A stretch of DNA of 38,647 nt, from assembly GCF_002154555.1 (NCBI RefSeq), contig NZ_MUNF01000006.1:1-38647 (forward strand), given 5' to 3'. The stretch's first letter is position 1, and the number at the start of each line of letters is the position of its first letter. Position numbers and translations under genes: made by a program. This DNA comes from Streptomyces murinus (GTDB taxonomy: Bacteria; Actinomycetota; Actinomycetes; Streptomycetales; Streptomycetaceae). Positions 22,888 through 31,817 of this stretch are shown here, one piece after another. Under the pieces are notes generated by a model, which worked only from the letters and a program-made list of their open reading frames with translations, was not told where the DNA came from and searched no databases.

Positions 22888-24528
22888 TCAGTGCTCGGTC
22901 ACCTTGCCCGCCGCGACCTCCCAGCGCCTGCTCACCCGGACCGCGTCGAGCATCCGGCGGTCATGGGTGACCAGCAGGAGGGTGCCCGTGTAGGCGTCCA
23001 GGGCGGACTCCAGCTGCTCGATGGCGGGCAGGTCGAGGTGGTTGGTGGGCTCGTCCAGGACCAGCAGGTTGACGCCCCGGCCCTGGAGCAGGGCGAGGGC
23101 GGCGCGGGTGCGTTCGCCCGGGGAGAGGGTCGCGGCCGGGCGCAGCACATGGTCCGCCTTGAGGCCGAACTTGGCGAGCAGGGTGCGGACCTCCGCCGGT
23201 TCGGTGTCGGGGACGGCCGCGCAGAAGGCGTCCAGCAGCGTCTCGGGGCCGTGGAACAGGCCCCGGGCCTGGTCGACCTCGCCGACCAGCACGCCCGAGC
23301 CGAGGGCCGCGTGCCCGCGGTCCAGCGGGACCCGGCCGAGCAGGGCGGCCAGCAGGGTCGACTTGCCGGCGCCGTTGGCCCCGGTGACCGCGACCCGGTC
23401 GGCCCAGTCGATCTGGAGGGTGACCGGCCCGAAGGAGAAGCCGCCGCGCCGGATCTCGGCGTCCCGCAGCGTCGCCACCACGGCCCCGGAGCGCGGGGCG
23501 GAGGCGATCTCCATCCGCAGCTCCCACTCCTTGCGCGGCTCCTCGACCACGTCCAGGCGCTCGATCATGCGCTGGGTCTGCCGGGCCTTGGCGGCCTGCT
23601 TCTCGCTGGCCTCGCTGCGGAACTTGCGGCCGATCTTGTCGTTGTCGTTGCCCGCCTTGCGCCGGGCGTTCTTGACGCCCTTGTCCATCCAGGACCGCTG
23701 CATCTGGGCCCGGTCCTGGAGGGCGGCCCTCTTGTCGGCGAACTCCTCGTACTCCTCGCGGGCGTGCCGCCGGCCCGTCGCGCGTTCCTCCAGGTAGGCC
23801 TCGTAGCCGCCGCCGTAGAGGTTGATCTGCCCCTGCGCCAGGTCGAGTTCGAGGACCTTGGTGACGGTGCGGGTGAGGAACTCGCGGTCGTGGCTGACGA
23901 CGACGGTGCCCGCGCGCAGCCCGGTGACGAACCGCTCCAGGCGTTCCAGCCCTTCGAGGTCGAGGTCGTTGGTGGGCTCGTCCAGCAGGAAGACGTCGTA
24001 GCGGGAGAGCAGCAGGGAGGCGAGTCCGGCGCGGGCCGCCTGGCCGCCGGAGAGCGAGGTCATCGGCTGGTCCAGGCCGACGGCGAGGCCGAGGGAGTCG
24101 GCCACCTCCGCCGCGCGCTCGTCCAGGTCGGCGCCGCCGAGGTCGAGCCAGCGCTCCAGGCTCACCGCGTAGGCGTCGTCCGCGCCGGGCGCGCCGTCGA
24201 CCAGTGCCTGGGTGGCCTCGTCCATGAGCCGCTGCGCCTGCGCGACGCCGGTGCGGCGGGCCAGGAACTCACCGATCGTCTCCCCCGGCCTGCGCTCGGG
24301 CTCCTGCGGCAGATGGCCGACGGTGGCGGTGGGCGGGGACAGGCGCAGTTCGCCCTGCTCGGGCGTGAGCAGTCCGGCGAGCATCCGCAGCAGCGTGGAC
24401 TTGCCCGCGCCGTTGGCGCCGACCAGCCCGATCACATCGCCGGGCGCCACGACGAGGTCGAGCCCGGAGAAGAGGGAGCGGTCGCCGTGCCCGGCGGCGA
24501 GATTCTTGGCGACGAGGGTGGCAGTCAT
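22888..24528 (-). CDS. ABC-F family ATPase (ribosome-associated type)
   Basis: 546-aa soluble twin-ATPase without membrane segments. Both domains have Walker A GANGAGKST, signatures LSGGQAARAG and LSPGERTRAAL, and Walker B VFLLDEPTNDLD and LLVLDEPTNHLD. The charged interdomain linker (about 235-320, rich in Arg, Lys, Glu) is the part that reaches the ribosomal tRNA site in this family. Members act in translation or protect ribosomes from antibiotics; which applies here cannot be told. ATG start without ribosome site; a TAGGAT hexamer lies 10 nt upstream, so the mRNA may be nearly leaderless. Divergent from the oxidase gene. Confidence 0.92.
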   Translation of the reverse strand: MTATLVAKNLAAGHGDRSLFSGLDLVVAPGDVIGLVGANGAGKSTLLRMLAGLLTPEQGELRLSPPTATVGHLPQEPERRPGETIGEFLARRTGVAQAQRLMDEATQALVDGAPGADDAYAVSLERWLDLGGADLDERAAEVADSLGLAVGLDQPMTSLSGGQAARAGLASLLLSRYDVFLLDEPTNDLDLEGLERLERFVTGLRAGTVVVSHDREFLTRTVTKVLELDLAQGQINLYGGGYEAYLEERATGRRHAREEYEEFADKRAALQDRAQMQRSWMDKGVKNARRKAGNDNDKIGRKFRSEASEKQAAKARQTQRMIERLDVVEEPRKEWELRMEIASAPRSGAVVATLRDAEIRRGGFSFGPVTLQIDWADRVAVTGANGAGKSTLLAALLGRVPLDRGHAALGSGVLVGEVDQARGLFHGPETLLDAFCAAVPDTEPAEVRTLLAKFGLKADHVLRPAATLSPGERTRAALALLQGRGVNLLVLDEPTNHLDLPAIEQLESALDAYTGTLLLVTHDRRMLDAVRVSRRWEVAAGKVTEH

Positions 24529-24647
24529 CAGGACGCCGATCCTAGTGGGCCCGCCGCCCCGCCCGATTCCGCCCGCCCTGTCTCCTGTGAGTATCCCCAC
24601 GTCAGCCGATGTGTGCCGGGCTCTGACGGGGACGGCGGGGCAGGGCC

Positions 24648-24653
24648 TATGGT
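24648..24653 (+). promoter_or_regulatory. Candidate -10 box for a leaderless oxidase mRNA
   Basis: TATGGT lies 6 nt before the GTG start, and CTGACG (24623-24628) could be its -35. No ribosome-binding site is present. Confidence 0.35.
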
Positions 24654-24659
24654 CCACAC

Positions 24660-25619
24660 GTGAACAGCGTGAGCAGCGTGGACCGTGAGACGGACGGCGA
24701 AGTGATCGTGGTCGGCGGCGGGGTCGTCGGCCTCACCACGGCCGTGGTGCTGGCCGAGGCCGGGCGCCGGGTGAGCGTATGGACGCGGGAGCCCGCCGAG
24801 GAGACCACCTCGGCGGTCGCCGGCGGCCTGTGGTGGCCGTACCGCATCGAACCGGAGCGGCTGGTCGGCGCCTGGGCGCTGGAGAGCCTCGCCGTCTACG
24901 AGGAGCTGGCGGCGGATCCCGGGCAGACGGGCGTACGGCTGGTCGACGGCGTCCATCAGGGGGCGCGCCTGGCGGAGCTGGGCGACTGGGCGGCCCGGGT
25001 GCCGGGGTTGCGCGCGGTGCCGGACGGGCTGGCGGCGCGGCTGCCGGTGATCGACATGCCGACGCATCTGGGGTGGCTGCGGCAGCGGCTGGTGCGGGCC
25101 GGTGGCACGGTGGTGCTGCGTGAGGTGGCCGATCTCGCCGAGGTGCCCGCACCCGTGGTGGTCAACTGCGCGGGGCTCGGGGCGCGTTCGCTGGCCGGGG
25201 ACGACACGGTGCGTCCGGTGCGGGGGCAGTTGGTGCTGGTGGAGAATCCCGGGATCGACACGTACTACACGTCCGTCGACCATTCCTCGCCGGTCGCCGC
25301 GTACTTCATCCCGCAGCCGTACGGGCTGATCCTCGGCGGTACGGCGCAGGAGGACGACTGGTCGCTGGAGCCGGACCCGGGCACGGCGGCGGAGATCGTC
25401 GCCCGGTGCGCGCGGGTGCGGCCGGAGATCGCGGGGGCGCGGGTGCTGGCCCACAAGGTGGGGTTGCGGCCGTACCGGGACGCGGTGCGGCTGGAGCGGG
25501 AGGTGCTGGACGGGGGCCGGGTGGTAGTGCATTCGTACGGCCATGGCGGTGCGGGCGTGACGGTGGCGTGGGGGTGTGCGCGGGAGGTTGCCGGATTGGT
25601 TCTGGAACCGGACGCGTAA
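24660..25619 (+). CDS. D-amino acid oxidase-like FAD enzyme
   Basis: 319-aa FAD-dependent oxidoreductase of the DAO family, which oxidises D-amino acids (or glycine-like amines) to imino acids with hydrogen peroxide. VIVVGGGVVGLTTAVVLAEAG is the FAD loop, SAVAGGLWWPYRIEP the flavin-contacting block typical of D-amino acid oxidases, and VVNCAGLGARSLAGD follows. The C-terminus has VHSYGHGGAGVTVAWGCA, also typical. GTG start, probably leaderless. Confidence 0.9.
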   Translation: MNSVSSVDRETDGEVIVVGGGVVGLTTAVVLAEAGRRVSVWTREPAEETTSAVAGGLWWPYRIEPERLVGAWALESLAVYEELAADPGQTGVRLVDGVHQGARLAELGDWAARVPGLRAVPDGLAARLPVIDMPTHLGWLRQRLVRAGGTVVLREVADLAEVPAPVVVNCAGLGARSLAGDDTVRPVRGQLVLVENPGIDTYYTSVDHSSPVAAYFIPQPYGLILGGTAQEDDWSLEPDPGTAAEIVARCARVRPEIAGARVLAHKVGLRPYRDAVRLEREVLDGGRVVVHSYGHGGAGVTVAWGCAREVAGLVLEPDA

Positions 25620-25673
25620 GCGTTTCGCCGGGGGCTCGCAGCGGCCGTACGGCTGCGGGTCGGTTCGGCCGGT

Positions 25674-25708
25674 CGCGCAGTTCCCCGCGCTCCTGGGGGA
25701 ACTGCGCG
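25674..25708. terminator. Bidirectional terminator (CGCGCAGTTCCCC type)
   Basis: Perfect 13-bp stem CGCGCAGTTCCCC/GGGGAACTGCGCG with a 9-nt loop between convergent genes. From memory, this is a recurrent terminator-like palindrome in Streptomyces genomes. Confidence 0.85.
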
Positions 25709-25719
25709 GCCGTCAGTTC

Positions 25720-27696
25720 TCAGTCACCCGGGATGCGGCTGGGCTTGCGCGGGCTGCTCAGGCCCTTCAGCCGCTTCGGTGCCGGGGCTTTCGCCGTCGT
25801 GCCGGATGTCGCGCGGGTGAAGGCCTGCGCGCCGCCCACCAGCGGCAACTGGGCCGAGGTGCGGCCCAGTTGAACCGTCACCGTCGGTTTCGTGGACGGC
25901 GGGTCGATGAGGTCGCGGTCGGTGCCCGCGACGATCAGGGCGAGGCGGTGGCCCTTGGGGACGACATGGTCGGTGGCGGCCAGGGTGAGGGTCATCGTGT
26001 AGGACCTGCCCGGGGTGAGGGGGACGCCCTTGGCCAGCGAGGCGTAGTGGCCGAGGTCGGCCCAGCCGCGGCTGAAGACCGTGTAGTCGACGTCGGCCGT
26101 CTTCGCGGCGGTCTCCAGGTAGCAGGCGCTGTCACCGGCGGTGCTCGCGCCCCAGCAGGTGCGGTTCTTCAAGGTGGTGATGCCCTCCGCCTCGTCGGAG
26201 TAGTCGCGGATGGTGTCCGGACCGACGTCGACGAGCACGGCGGAGAGATGGGCCGAGGCGGTGCTCGGGGTCGCGGTGACCGTCACCTGTGACATGCCGG
26301 ACAGGCGCAGGTCCTGGGTGAGGGGCGCGGTGAGGAAGCCGGTCTTCTCGGGTGTGGACGTGGTGAGTTCGGCCGCCCAGTCGGTCTCGCCGCGCTTGGG
26401 GTCGTCGGTGAAGGTCTCGGTGCCGGTGGCGCGGCGCAGGCCGAGGGTGCCGACGCCGGGCGTGGTGCCGGGGGCGGGGCGCAGGGTGGTGGCGCGGGTG
26501 CCGGCGGGCGGCCAGGTGGCGGAGGTGACCCACTGGTCGGGATGGCGTTCGATGTCGGCCACCGGCTCGCGGTCGATGCCGTTGTCGTAGCCGAGGAGTT
26601 CATGGTCGAACCAGCGGTGCAGGGTGTCGACCCAGGCGCCGCGCCGGTAGTCGAAGGGGTCGACATGGCCGGTCTGGGACAGCCACAGCTTGCGCTCCAC
26701 ACCGTTCTTCGCGAGGGCGTTCCACCACTGGCCGAAGTGCTTGGTGCGGACGTTGAGGTCCTGCATGCCCTGGGCCACGAACACGCTGGCGCGCACCTTG
26801 GCCGCGTCCTTGACGTAGTCCCGCTCGGTCCACAGCGGGGTCCAGTCGCCGCTGCGCGGGCTGCCGTCGGTGAGTTTCTTCTGCTCGGCCGCGCAGTGGG
26901 CCGCGGCCGTGTCGCTCTGGACGTATCCGGCGAGGTCGGCGGGGCCGCCGTCGTAGAGCGGGGCGCCCTGCGCGAAGTAGTAGTCGTACCAGGAGGAGAT
27001 GGCGCTGATCGGCACGATGGTCTTCAGGCCCTTGACGCCGGTGGCGGCGACGCCGTTGGCGATGGTGCCGTCCCAGCTCTTGCCGATCATGCCGGTTCTG
27101 CCGTTGGTCCAGGTGGCCTTGACGGTGTGGGTCCCGGTGCGGCTGGTGTAGGCGGTGGCGCGGCCGTTGAGCCAGTCGATCACGGCCTTCGCGGACTGCA
27201 CGTCGGAGCGGCCGCCGACGTCCACACAGCCGTCGGAGCGGTCGGTGCCGGCCAGGTCGACGCCGACGAAGGCGTAGCCGCGGGGCACGAAGTAGTTGTC
27301 GTAGAACAGCGGCATCTGGACGACATGGCCGCTCGCGTCGTACGTCTTGACCTGGTTCTCGTTGCCGCGTCCGCAGCAGGAGTAGTACGGGCTGGCGTCC
27401 ATGATGACCGGCACCTTGCGGCCCTCGCGGGCCGGTTCGGCGGGGCGGACGATGTCGGCGGCGACGCGGTCGTGCCTGCCGTCGCCGTCCTCGTCGAGGC
27501 CGGTGTCCACCCACACGGACTCGCGGACGGCGTGGGCGTAGGAGTAGACGGGGGCGCTCTCGCGGGGCGGCGCGGCCTGGGCGGCGGCCGGGGTGAGGAA
27601 GGTGGCCAGCAGGGCGGCGACGGCGGCCGTCGCGAGCGCTCTCCAGAGAGTGAGGCGCGTGCGCAGGGGCGCTCGGACAGATGTGCTCTTCGGCAT
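25720..27696 (-). CDS. Secreted Xaa-Pro dipeptidyl-peptidase (S15 family)
   Basis: 658-aa secreted serine peptidase that releases X-Pro dipeptides. Long signal peptide (about 1-42, ending AAAQAA). Alpha/beta-hydrolase catalytic triad: Ser207 in GKSWDG, Asp313 in QDLNV and His344 in QTGHVDPF. The C-terminal third is the jelly-roll PepX_C domain (about 390-620). The end (APAPKRLKGLSSPRKPSRIPGD) is basic and Pro-rich. ATG without ribosome site; TATCGT 6 nt upstream suggests a leaderless transcript. Divergent from the M1 peptidase gene, so both may take part in extracellular peptide use. Confidence 0.92.
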   Translation of the reverse strand: MPKSTSVRAPLRTRLTLWRALATAAVAALLATFLTPAAAQAAPPRESAPVYSYAHAVRESVWVDTGLDEDGDGRHDRVAADIVRPAEPAREGRKVPVIMDASPYYSCCGRGNENQVKTYDASGHVVQMPLFYDNYFVPRGYAFVGVDLAGTDRSDGCVDVGGRSDVQSAKAVIDWLNGRATAYTSRTGTHTVKATWTNGRTGMIGKSWDGTIANGVAATGVKGLKTIVPISAISSWYDYYFAQGAPLYDGGPADLAGYVQSDTAAAHCAAEQKKLTDGSPRSGDWTPLWTERDYVKDAAKVRASVFVAQGMQDLNVRTKHFGQWWNALAKNGVERKLWLSQTGHVDPFDYRRGAWVDTLHRWFDHELLGYDNGIDREPVADIERHPDQWVTSATWPPAGTRATTLRPAPGTTPGVGTLGLRRATGTETFTDDPKRGETDWAAELTTSTPEKTGFLTAPLTQDLRLSGMSQVTVTATPSTASAHLSAVLVDVGPDTIRDYSDEAEGITTLKNRTCWGASTAGDSACYLETAAKTADVDYTVFSRGWADLGHYASLAKGVPLTPGRSYTMTLTLAATDHVVPKGHRLALIVAGTDRDLIDPPSTKPTVTVQLGRTSAQLPLVGGAQAFTRATSGTTAKAPAPKRLKGLSSPRKPSRIPGD

Positions 27697-27879
27697 GCGC
27701 GGACGATAGTCCCGTCAACTGCCGTACAGAAGAGTGCGTTACGGCACCCGGGTGGCTGATTGCGGCCGAATGGCGATCGTGTGACAGCAGGGGTCATGGA
27801 CAGGCAAGGGGCACAGGGGGTGAATAGGCTCCGGACAGTCCCGTGAAAGCACCCGCAGTCCCCACGACTTGGAGCTGAC

Positions 27880-29367
27880 GTGCACCGCAGAATCATCGCG
27901 CCGGGCGCACTGGCGGCGGCCTCCCTCCTGCTGGCGATCCCGGCATCGGCCGCGAGCTACTCCCCCGGCGCGCCGGGCATCGGCGACCCCTACTACCCGT
28001 ACTACGGCAACGGCGGCTACGACGTCTCGCACTACGGTCTGCGGCTGCGCTACCAGCCGAAGACCGACGAGTTGCAGGGCACCGCGACGATCAAGGCACG
28101 GACCACCCAGGATCTGTCCAGCTTCGACCTGGACTTCCTGCTGGACGTGAGCCAGGTGCGGGTCAACGGCGTCAAGGCGTCCTTCACCCATGCCGAGCAG
28201 CATGAACTGGTGATCACGCCGAAGCGGCCACTGGCAAAGGGCACACCGGTCACGGTGGAGGTCCGCTACCGCGGGGTGCCGTCCACGAAGAGCGCCTACG
28301 GCTTCACCACCTGGCACCGCACACCGGACGGCGCGGTCGCGGCGGACGAGCCCGAGTCGGCTTGGTGGTGGTTCCCGAGCAACGACCATCCGAGCGACAA
28401 GGCGACGTACGACGTCTCGGTCAGCGTGCCGCAGGGCACCCAGGCGATCTCCAACGGCGCGCTGCGCTCGGTCTCCTCGAAGCGGGGCTGGACGGACTAC
28501 TCCTGGCGGCAGGACAGGCCGCAGGCGACGTATCTGGCCACGCTCGCGATCGGCAGATTCGACATCACCACGAGCCGGTCCGGGCGCGGGGTGCCGGTGA
28601 TCAACGCGTACAGCACCGACCTGGGCGCCAATGACGCGGCGGCGCGGGCGAGCGTGGAACGCACCGGGGAGATCGTCGACTGGCTGAGCAACTATTTCGG
28701 GCCGTATCCGTTCGCCACGGCCGGTGGTTATGTCCCGAACACGACCACCGGGTACGCGCTGGAGACCCAGACCCGCGTCTACTACAGCCCCAAGCAGTTC
28801 GCGAAGGGCGCCAACCCCTCGGTGGTCGTGCACGAGCTGGCCCACCAGTGGTACGGCGACGACGTGTCGCTGAAGGGCTGGAAGGACATCTGGCTCAACG
28901 AGGGCTTCGCCACGTACGCGCAGTGGCTGTGGTCGGAGCACGAGGGCCAGGGCACCACGCGGCAGCTCGCCGACCAGGTGTACTCCGCGCACCCGGCCGA
29001 CGACCCGTTCTGGAAGGTCGCGCCCGGTGACCCCGGTCCGGACGACCAGTTCGACGACGCCGTCTACGACCGGGGCGCGGCCGCGATCCAGGCGCTGCGC
29101 GACACGGTGGGCGACCACGCCTTCTTCCGCATCCTGAAGGGCTGGCCGAAGGCGCACGCCTACGGCAACGCGTCGGTGGCCGACTTCGAGAAGTACGCCG
29201 AGCAGATCTCCGGCAAACCTCTCGCGGGGCTCTTCGACGCCTGGCTGTACCAGCCGGTGAAGCCGGCGGCGTCGGCGGCGCGCGGGTTCACGGCCACCGG
29301 TACGCCCCTCGCGCAGCCGAAGTCCTGGAAGGCTGTCGAGGCGGCGCACGGCGGCCCCAACCGCTGA
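27880..29367 (+). CDS. Secreted M1-family metallo-aminopeptidase
   Basis: 495-aa secreted zinc aminopeptidase. Signal peptide about 1-25 (PASAAS). N-terminal beta domain (about 45-240) is followed by the catalytic domain with HELAHQWYGDD (zinc ligands His318 and His322, catalytic Glu319) and the third ligand Glu341 in LNEGFATYAQW. The exopeptidase GxMEN motif appears as GYALETQ, as in some short actinobacterial members. It lacks the large C-terminal helical domain of PepN (about 850 aa). GTG start with GGAGCTGAC upstream. Confidence 0.92.
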   Translation: MHRRIIAPGALAAASLLLAIPASAASYSPGAPGIGDPYYPYYGNGGYDVSHYGLRLRYQPKTDELQGTATIKARTTQDLSSFDLDFLLDVSQVRVNGVKASFTHAEQHELVITPKRPLAKGTPVTVEVRYRGVPSTKSAYGFTTWHRTPDGAVAADEPESAWWWFPSNDHPSDKATYDVSVSVPQGTQAISNGALRSVSSKRGWTDYSWRQDRPQATYLATLAIGRFDITTSRSGRGVPVINAYSTDLGANDAAARASVERTGEIVDWLSNYFGPYPFATAGGYVPNTTTGYALETQTRVYYSPKQFAKGANPSVVVHELAHQWYGDDVSLKGWKDIWLNEGFATYAQWLWSEHEGQGTTRQLADQVYSAHPADDPFWKVAPGDPGPDDQFDDAVYDRGAAAIQALRDTVGDHAFFRILKGWPKAHAYGNASVADFEKYAEQISGKPLAGLFDAWLYQPVKPAASAARGFTATGTPLAQPKSWKAVEAAHGGPNR

Positions 29368-29397
29368 TCCCCCGCACCGGGGCGGCCCGGCCATGTC

Positions 29398-29439
29398 GCC
29401 CTCCCGGCTCAGCGCGTGCGCGTGGTGGGCCGGGAGGGC
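29398..29439. terminator. Hairpin between the M1 peptidase and macrodomain genes
   Basis: Perfect 11-bp arms GCCCTCCCGGC/GCCGGGAGGGC around a 20-nt loop that can form a small inner GCGC stem. Confidence 0.75.
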
Positions 29440-29530
29440 GGGGCGGGCCGCGTCGAGGGCGCTCCCGGCCGGGCGGGTCGTCGCCGAAACCCCTGCGGCC
29501 GGGGCGCGCGGATTCGGTTCCCGGCCGGTC

Positions 29531-29597
29531 CCCCGTGGTCGTACACCCTGACCGCGAGGGCGCCGGTTCAGTCCCCGTGGTCGTACACCGTGACCGC
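29531..29597. repeat. Duplicated 3' end of the macrodomain gene
   Basis: CCCCGTGGTCGTACACC plus TGACCGC (one mismatch between copies) occurs at 29573-29597, inside the macrodomain gene's last codons, and again at 29531-29555, beyond its stop. The copies are 42 bp apart, a multiple of three, so the second copy would read in the same frame (LAVRVYDHGG against IAVTVYDHGD). Confidence 0.85.
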
Positions 29598-30047
29598 TAT
29601 CCCCCGTCGGGTCAGCCGCTCGGTGACGAGTGGCTCGACGCGGGACCATTTGCCGCCGGCCAGGCCGCAGCCTATGCGGGGCATGTGTACGCAGGCGCCG
29701 AGGGCGAGGGCATGGGCGGCGAGGCCGGTGAGGGCGGCGTCGATCGCCTCGTAGCGCACCGGAACGCCCTTGCTGCCGGTCCTGATGCCGCGCTGGCCGA
29801 CCATGTTGGCCACCCAGGTGCGCGGGTCGACCTGGACGAGCTGGACCGCGCCCAGTGCGAAGTCGTTGTGCGCGCGGTCGCGGTGCCAGGCGCGGTAGGC
29901 CCGCTCCGGCTCCGGCCAGCGGCGGGAGAGGGCGAGGACGAAGCCCTTGCCCCAGCCGCCGAGGTCATTGCAGACATGGGCGATGATCTTCGGGCCCTTG
30001 CCCGACGGAGTGGTGGCGTCACCCCGGACGAATGCGATCTCCGGCAT
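29568..30047 (-). CDS. Macrodomain protein (ADP-ribose-binding/hydrolase)
   Basis: 159-aa single macrodomain. AHVCNDLGGWGKGFVLALS holds the loop that contacts ADP-ribose (catalytic-loop Asn and GGxGKGF), and MPRIGCGLAGGKW is the second phosphate-binding loop; WVANMVGQ lies between. These features are nearest to the ALC1/TARG1/Poa1 class, which removes ADP-ribose from glutamate or dephosphorylates ADP-ribose phosphate. ATG with only weak GGTGG upstream. It starts 42 bp after the permease stop on the same strand and may be cotranscribed. No DarT-like toxin gene is adjacent. Its last ten codons are partly duplicated just past its stop. Confidence 0.88.
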   Translation of the reverse strand: MPEIAFVRGDATTPSGKGPKIIAHVCNDLGGWGKGFVLALSRRWPEPERAYRAWHRDRAHNDFALGAVQLVQVDPRTWVANMVGQRGIRTGSKGVPVRYEAIDAALTGLAAHALALGACVHMPRIGCGLAGGKWSRVEPLVTERLTRRGIAVTVYDHGD

Positions 30048-30089
30048 GACGCCACCGTAAGGGCCGCCACTGACAGTGGCGTGGGCCCG

Positions 30090-31553
30090 CTACTTCGCCG
30101 GCTCGACCGGCTGCGGGTCGGTGCCCGCGTTCACCCGGCGCCGGACGCCGAACCAGCCAGCGACGAGCATGACGGCGATCACCGGGATGAGCAGCAGGGT
30201 CTTGCGGCCGACCTCATGGTCGTCCCACATCATGCCGAGGCAGACCAGCAGGAAGACGATCGTGGCGATCTCGGTGACCGGGGAGAACTTCAGCTGGAAG
30301 TGCGGCCGGGTCACCAGGCCCGCGCGGGCGCGGCGGACGAAGATCGCGTGACAGATCATGATGATCACCCAGGTGCTGATGATCCCGAGCGAGGCGACGT
30401 TCAGCACGATCTCGAAGGCCTGGCTGGGCACGAGGTAGTTCAGGCCGACGCCGAGGACGCAGATGCCGCAGGTCAGCAGGATGCCGCCGTAGGGCACCTG
30501 GCTGCGGCTCATCACCCGGGTGAACTTGGGCGCGGAGCCCGACATCGCCATGGAGCGCAGGATGCGGCCGGTGGAGTACAGGCCGGAGTTCAGCGAGGAC
30601 ATGGCGGCGGTGAGGACCACGAGGTTCATCACGTCGCCGGCCGCGGGGATGCCGATCTTGGACAGGACGGTCACGAACGGGCTCTGGTCGGCGGAGTACA
30701 CCGAGCCGGGCAGCAGCAGCGCGAGCAGGACGACCGAGCCGACGTAGAACAGGCCCACGCGCCACATGATCGAGTTCACCGCGCGCGGGACGACCTTCTC
30801 CGGGTGCTCGGTCTCGCCGGCGGCGACGCCGACCAGCTCCAGGGCCGCGTACGCGAAGATCACGCCCTGCATCACGAGGACGACCGGCATCATGCCGTGC
30901 GGGAAGATCCCGCCGTGGTCGCTGATCAGGCTCAGGCCCGGCGTGTAGCCGTCGACATGGTGCTGGGTGGCCAGCAGGAAGATGCCGATGAACATGAAGC
31001 CCACCAGGGTGGCGACCTTGATGATCGCGAACCAGAACTCCATCTCACCGAAGATCTTCACCGAGATCAGGTTCACGGTGAGGACCACGGCGAGCGCGAT
31101 CAGCGCCAGCACCCACTGCGGGACGGGCGTGAAGAAGCTCCAGTAGTGCGTGTAGAGCGCGATCGCGGTGATGTCCGCGATACCGGTGGTCGACCAGTTC
31201 AGGAAGTACATCCAGCCGGCGACGTAGGCGCCCTTCTCGCCGAGGAACTCACGCGCGTACGACACGAAGGACCCGGAGGAGGGCCGGTACAGGACCAGCT
31301 CGCCCAGGGCGCGCACGACGAAGAAGGCGAAGATGCCGCAGACCAGGTAGGCCAGGGCGAGCGCGGGGCCCGCGTTGTGCAGGCGCCCTCCGGCGCCGAG
31401 GAACAGTCCGGTTCCGATGGCGCCGCCGATGGCGATCATGTTGACGTGGCGGGCCTTGAGGTCCTTGCTGTAGCCGGCGTCGCCCGCGTCGGCGGGCGTC
31501 TGCGCCGCCTGGGTGGGGGCGGCCTGTGCCGATTCCACGGCGTCCTTGCTCAC
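30090..31553 (-). CDS. Amino acid permease, AAT family (AnsP/GabP-like)
   Basis: 487-aa APC-superfamily proton symporter with about 12 membrane helices. [19 protein letters not shown] in helix 1 and [20 protein letters not shown] in helices 2-3 are signatures of the AAT family; [26 protein letters not shown] is the conserved helix 6 block. It resembles asparagine and GABA permeases, but the substrate is not certain. I use the GTG before SKDAVESAQ, with AGGAAG upstream; a GTG four codons earlier has none. Divergent from the MerR gene. Confidence 0.92.
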   Translation of the reverse strand: MSKDAVESAQAAPTQAAQTPADAGDAGYSKDLKARHVNMIAIGGAIGTGLFLGAGGRLHNAGPALALAYLVCGIFAFFVVRALGELVLYRPSSGSFVSYAREFLGEKGAYVAGWMYFLNWSTTGIADITAIALYTHYWSFFTPVPQWVLALIALAVVLTVNLISVKIFGEMEFWFAIIKVATLVGFMFIGIFLLATQHHVDGYTPGLSLISDHGGIFPHGMMPVVLVMQGVIFAYAALELVGVAAGETEHPEKVVPRAVNSIMWRVGLFYVGSVVLLALLLPGSVYSADQSPFVTVLSKIGIPAAGDVMNLVVLTAAMSSLNSGLYSTGRILRSMAMSGSAPKFTRVMSRSQVPYGGILLTCGICVLGVGLNYLVPSQAFEIVLNVASLGIISTWVIIMICHAIFVRRARAGLVTRPHFQLKFSPVTEIATIVFLLVCLGMMWDDHEVGRKTLLLIPVIAVMLVAGWFGVRRRVNAGTDPQPVEPAK

Positions 31554-31708
31554 GGGTGGTACCACTTCCTGGTGCGCCCGGGCCTGGGCCCGGGGGTCGT
31601 GCAGGGCTTGGCCCGCACCACCCGATGAGTCGCGGCACAGACCAAGCCAGCAGCTTCCCAGACACGCCGGGCATTACGCGGTGGCCCACGTCACAGAGCG
31701 TTACTTCT

Positions 31709-31736
31709 CACATGATCTTCCCAGTGTCCACATGAT
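31709..31736. promoter_or_regulatory. Direct repeat CACATGAT in the permease/merR intergenic region
   Basis: CACATGAT at 31709-31716 and 31729-31736, exactly 20 bp apart, with matching flanks (TC before, TTC one base after). Lies where the permease promoter should be. Two-turn spacing fits a dimer or tandem binding site; the regulator is unknown but the divergent MerR protein is a candidate. Confidence 0.5.
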
Positions 31737-31781
31737 GTTCACCACGGTGTGTACACGCCGGGTGCGCGACGCTCCGACGGG

Positions 31782-31817
31782 TTTCACAGCAGTGGTGTGA
31801 CAGCGATACTGCTGCAC
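31782..31817 (+). promoter_or_regulatory. Promoter with dyad for the MerR gene
   Basis: TTTCAC (-35) and GATACT (31805-31810, -10) are 17 bp apart, and the ATG comes 7 nt after the -10, so the mRNA would be leaderless. A TCACA/TGTGA dyad (31784-31800) lies between the boxes, where MerR-family proteins normally bind. Confidence 0.45.

Noticed and set aside
22888..24528. Calling the ABC-F protein an antibiotic resistance determinant
   Set aside because: No antibiotic cluster or resistance-type leader peptide is adjacent, and housekeeping ABC-F proteins share all visible motifs.
29568..30047. DarTG-like toxin-antitoxin system based on the macrodomain protein
   Set aside because: No DarT-like ADP-ribosyltransferase is adjacent; neighbours are a permease and a peptidase, and the protein is a lone macrodomain.
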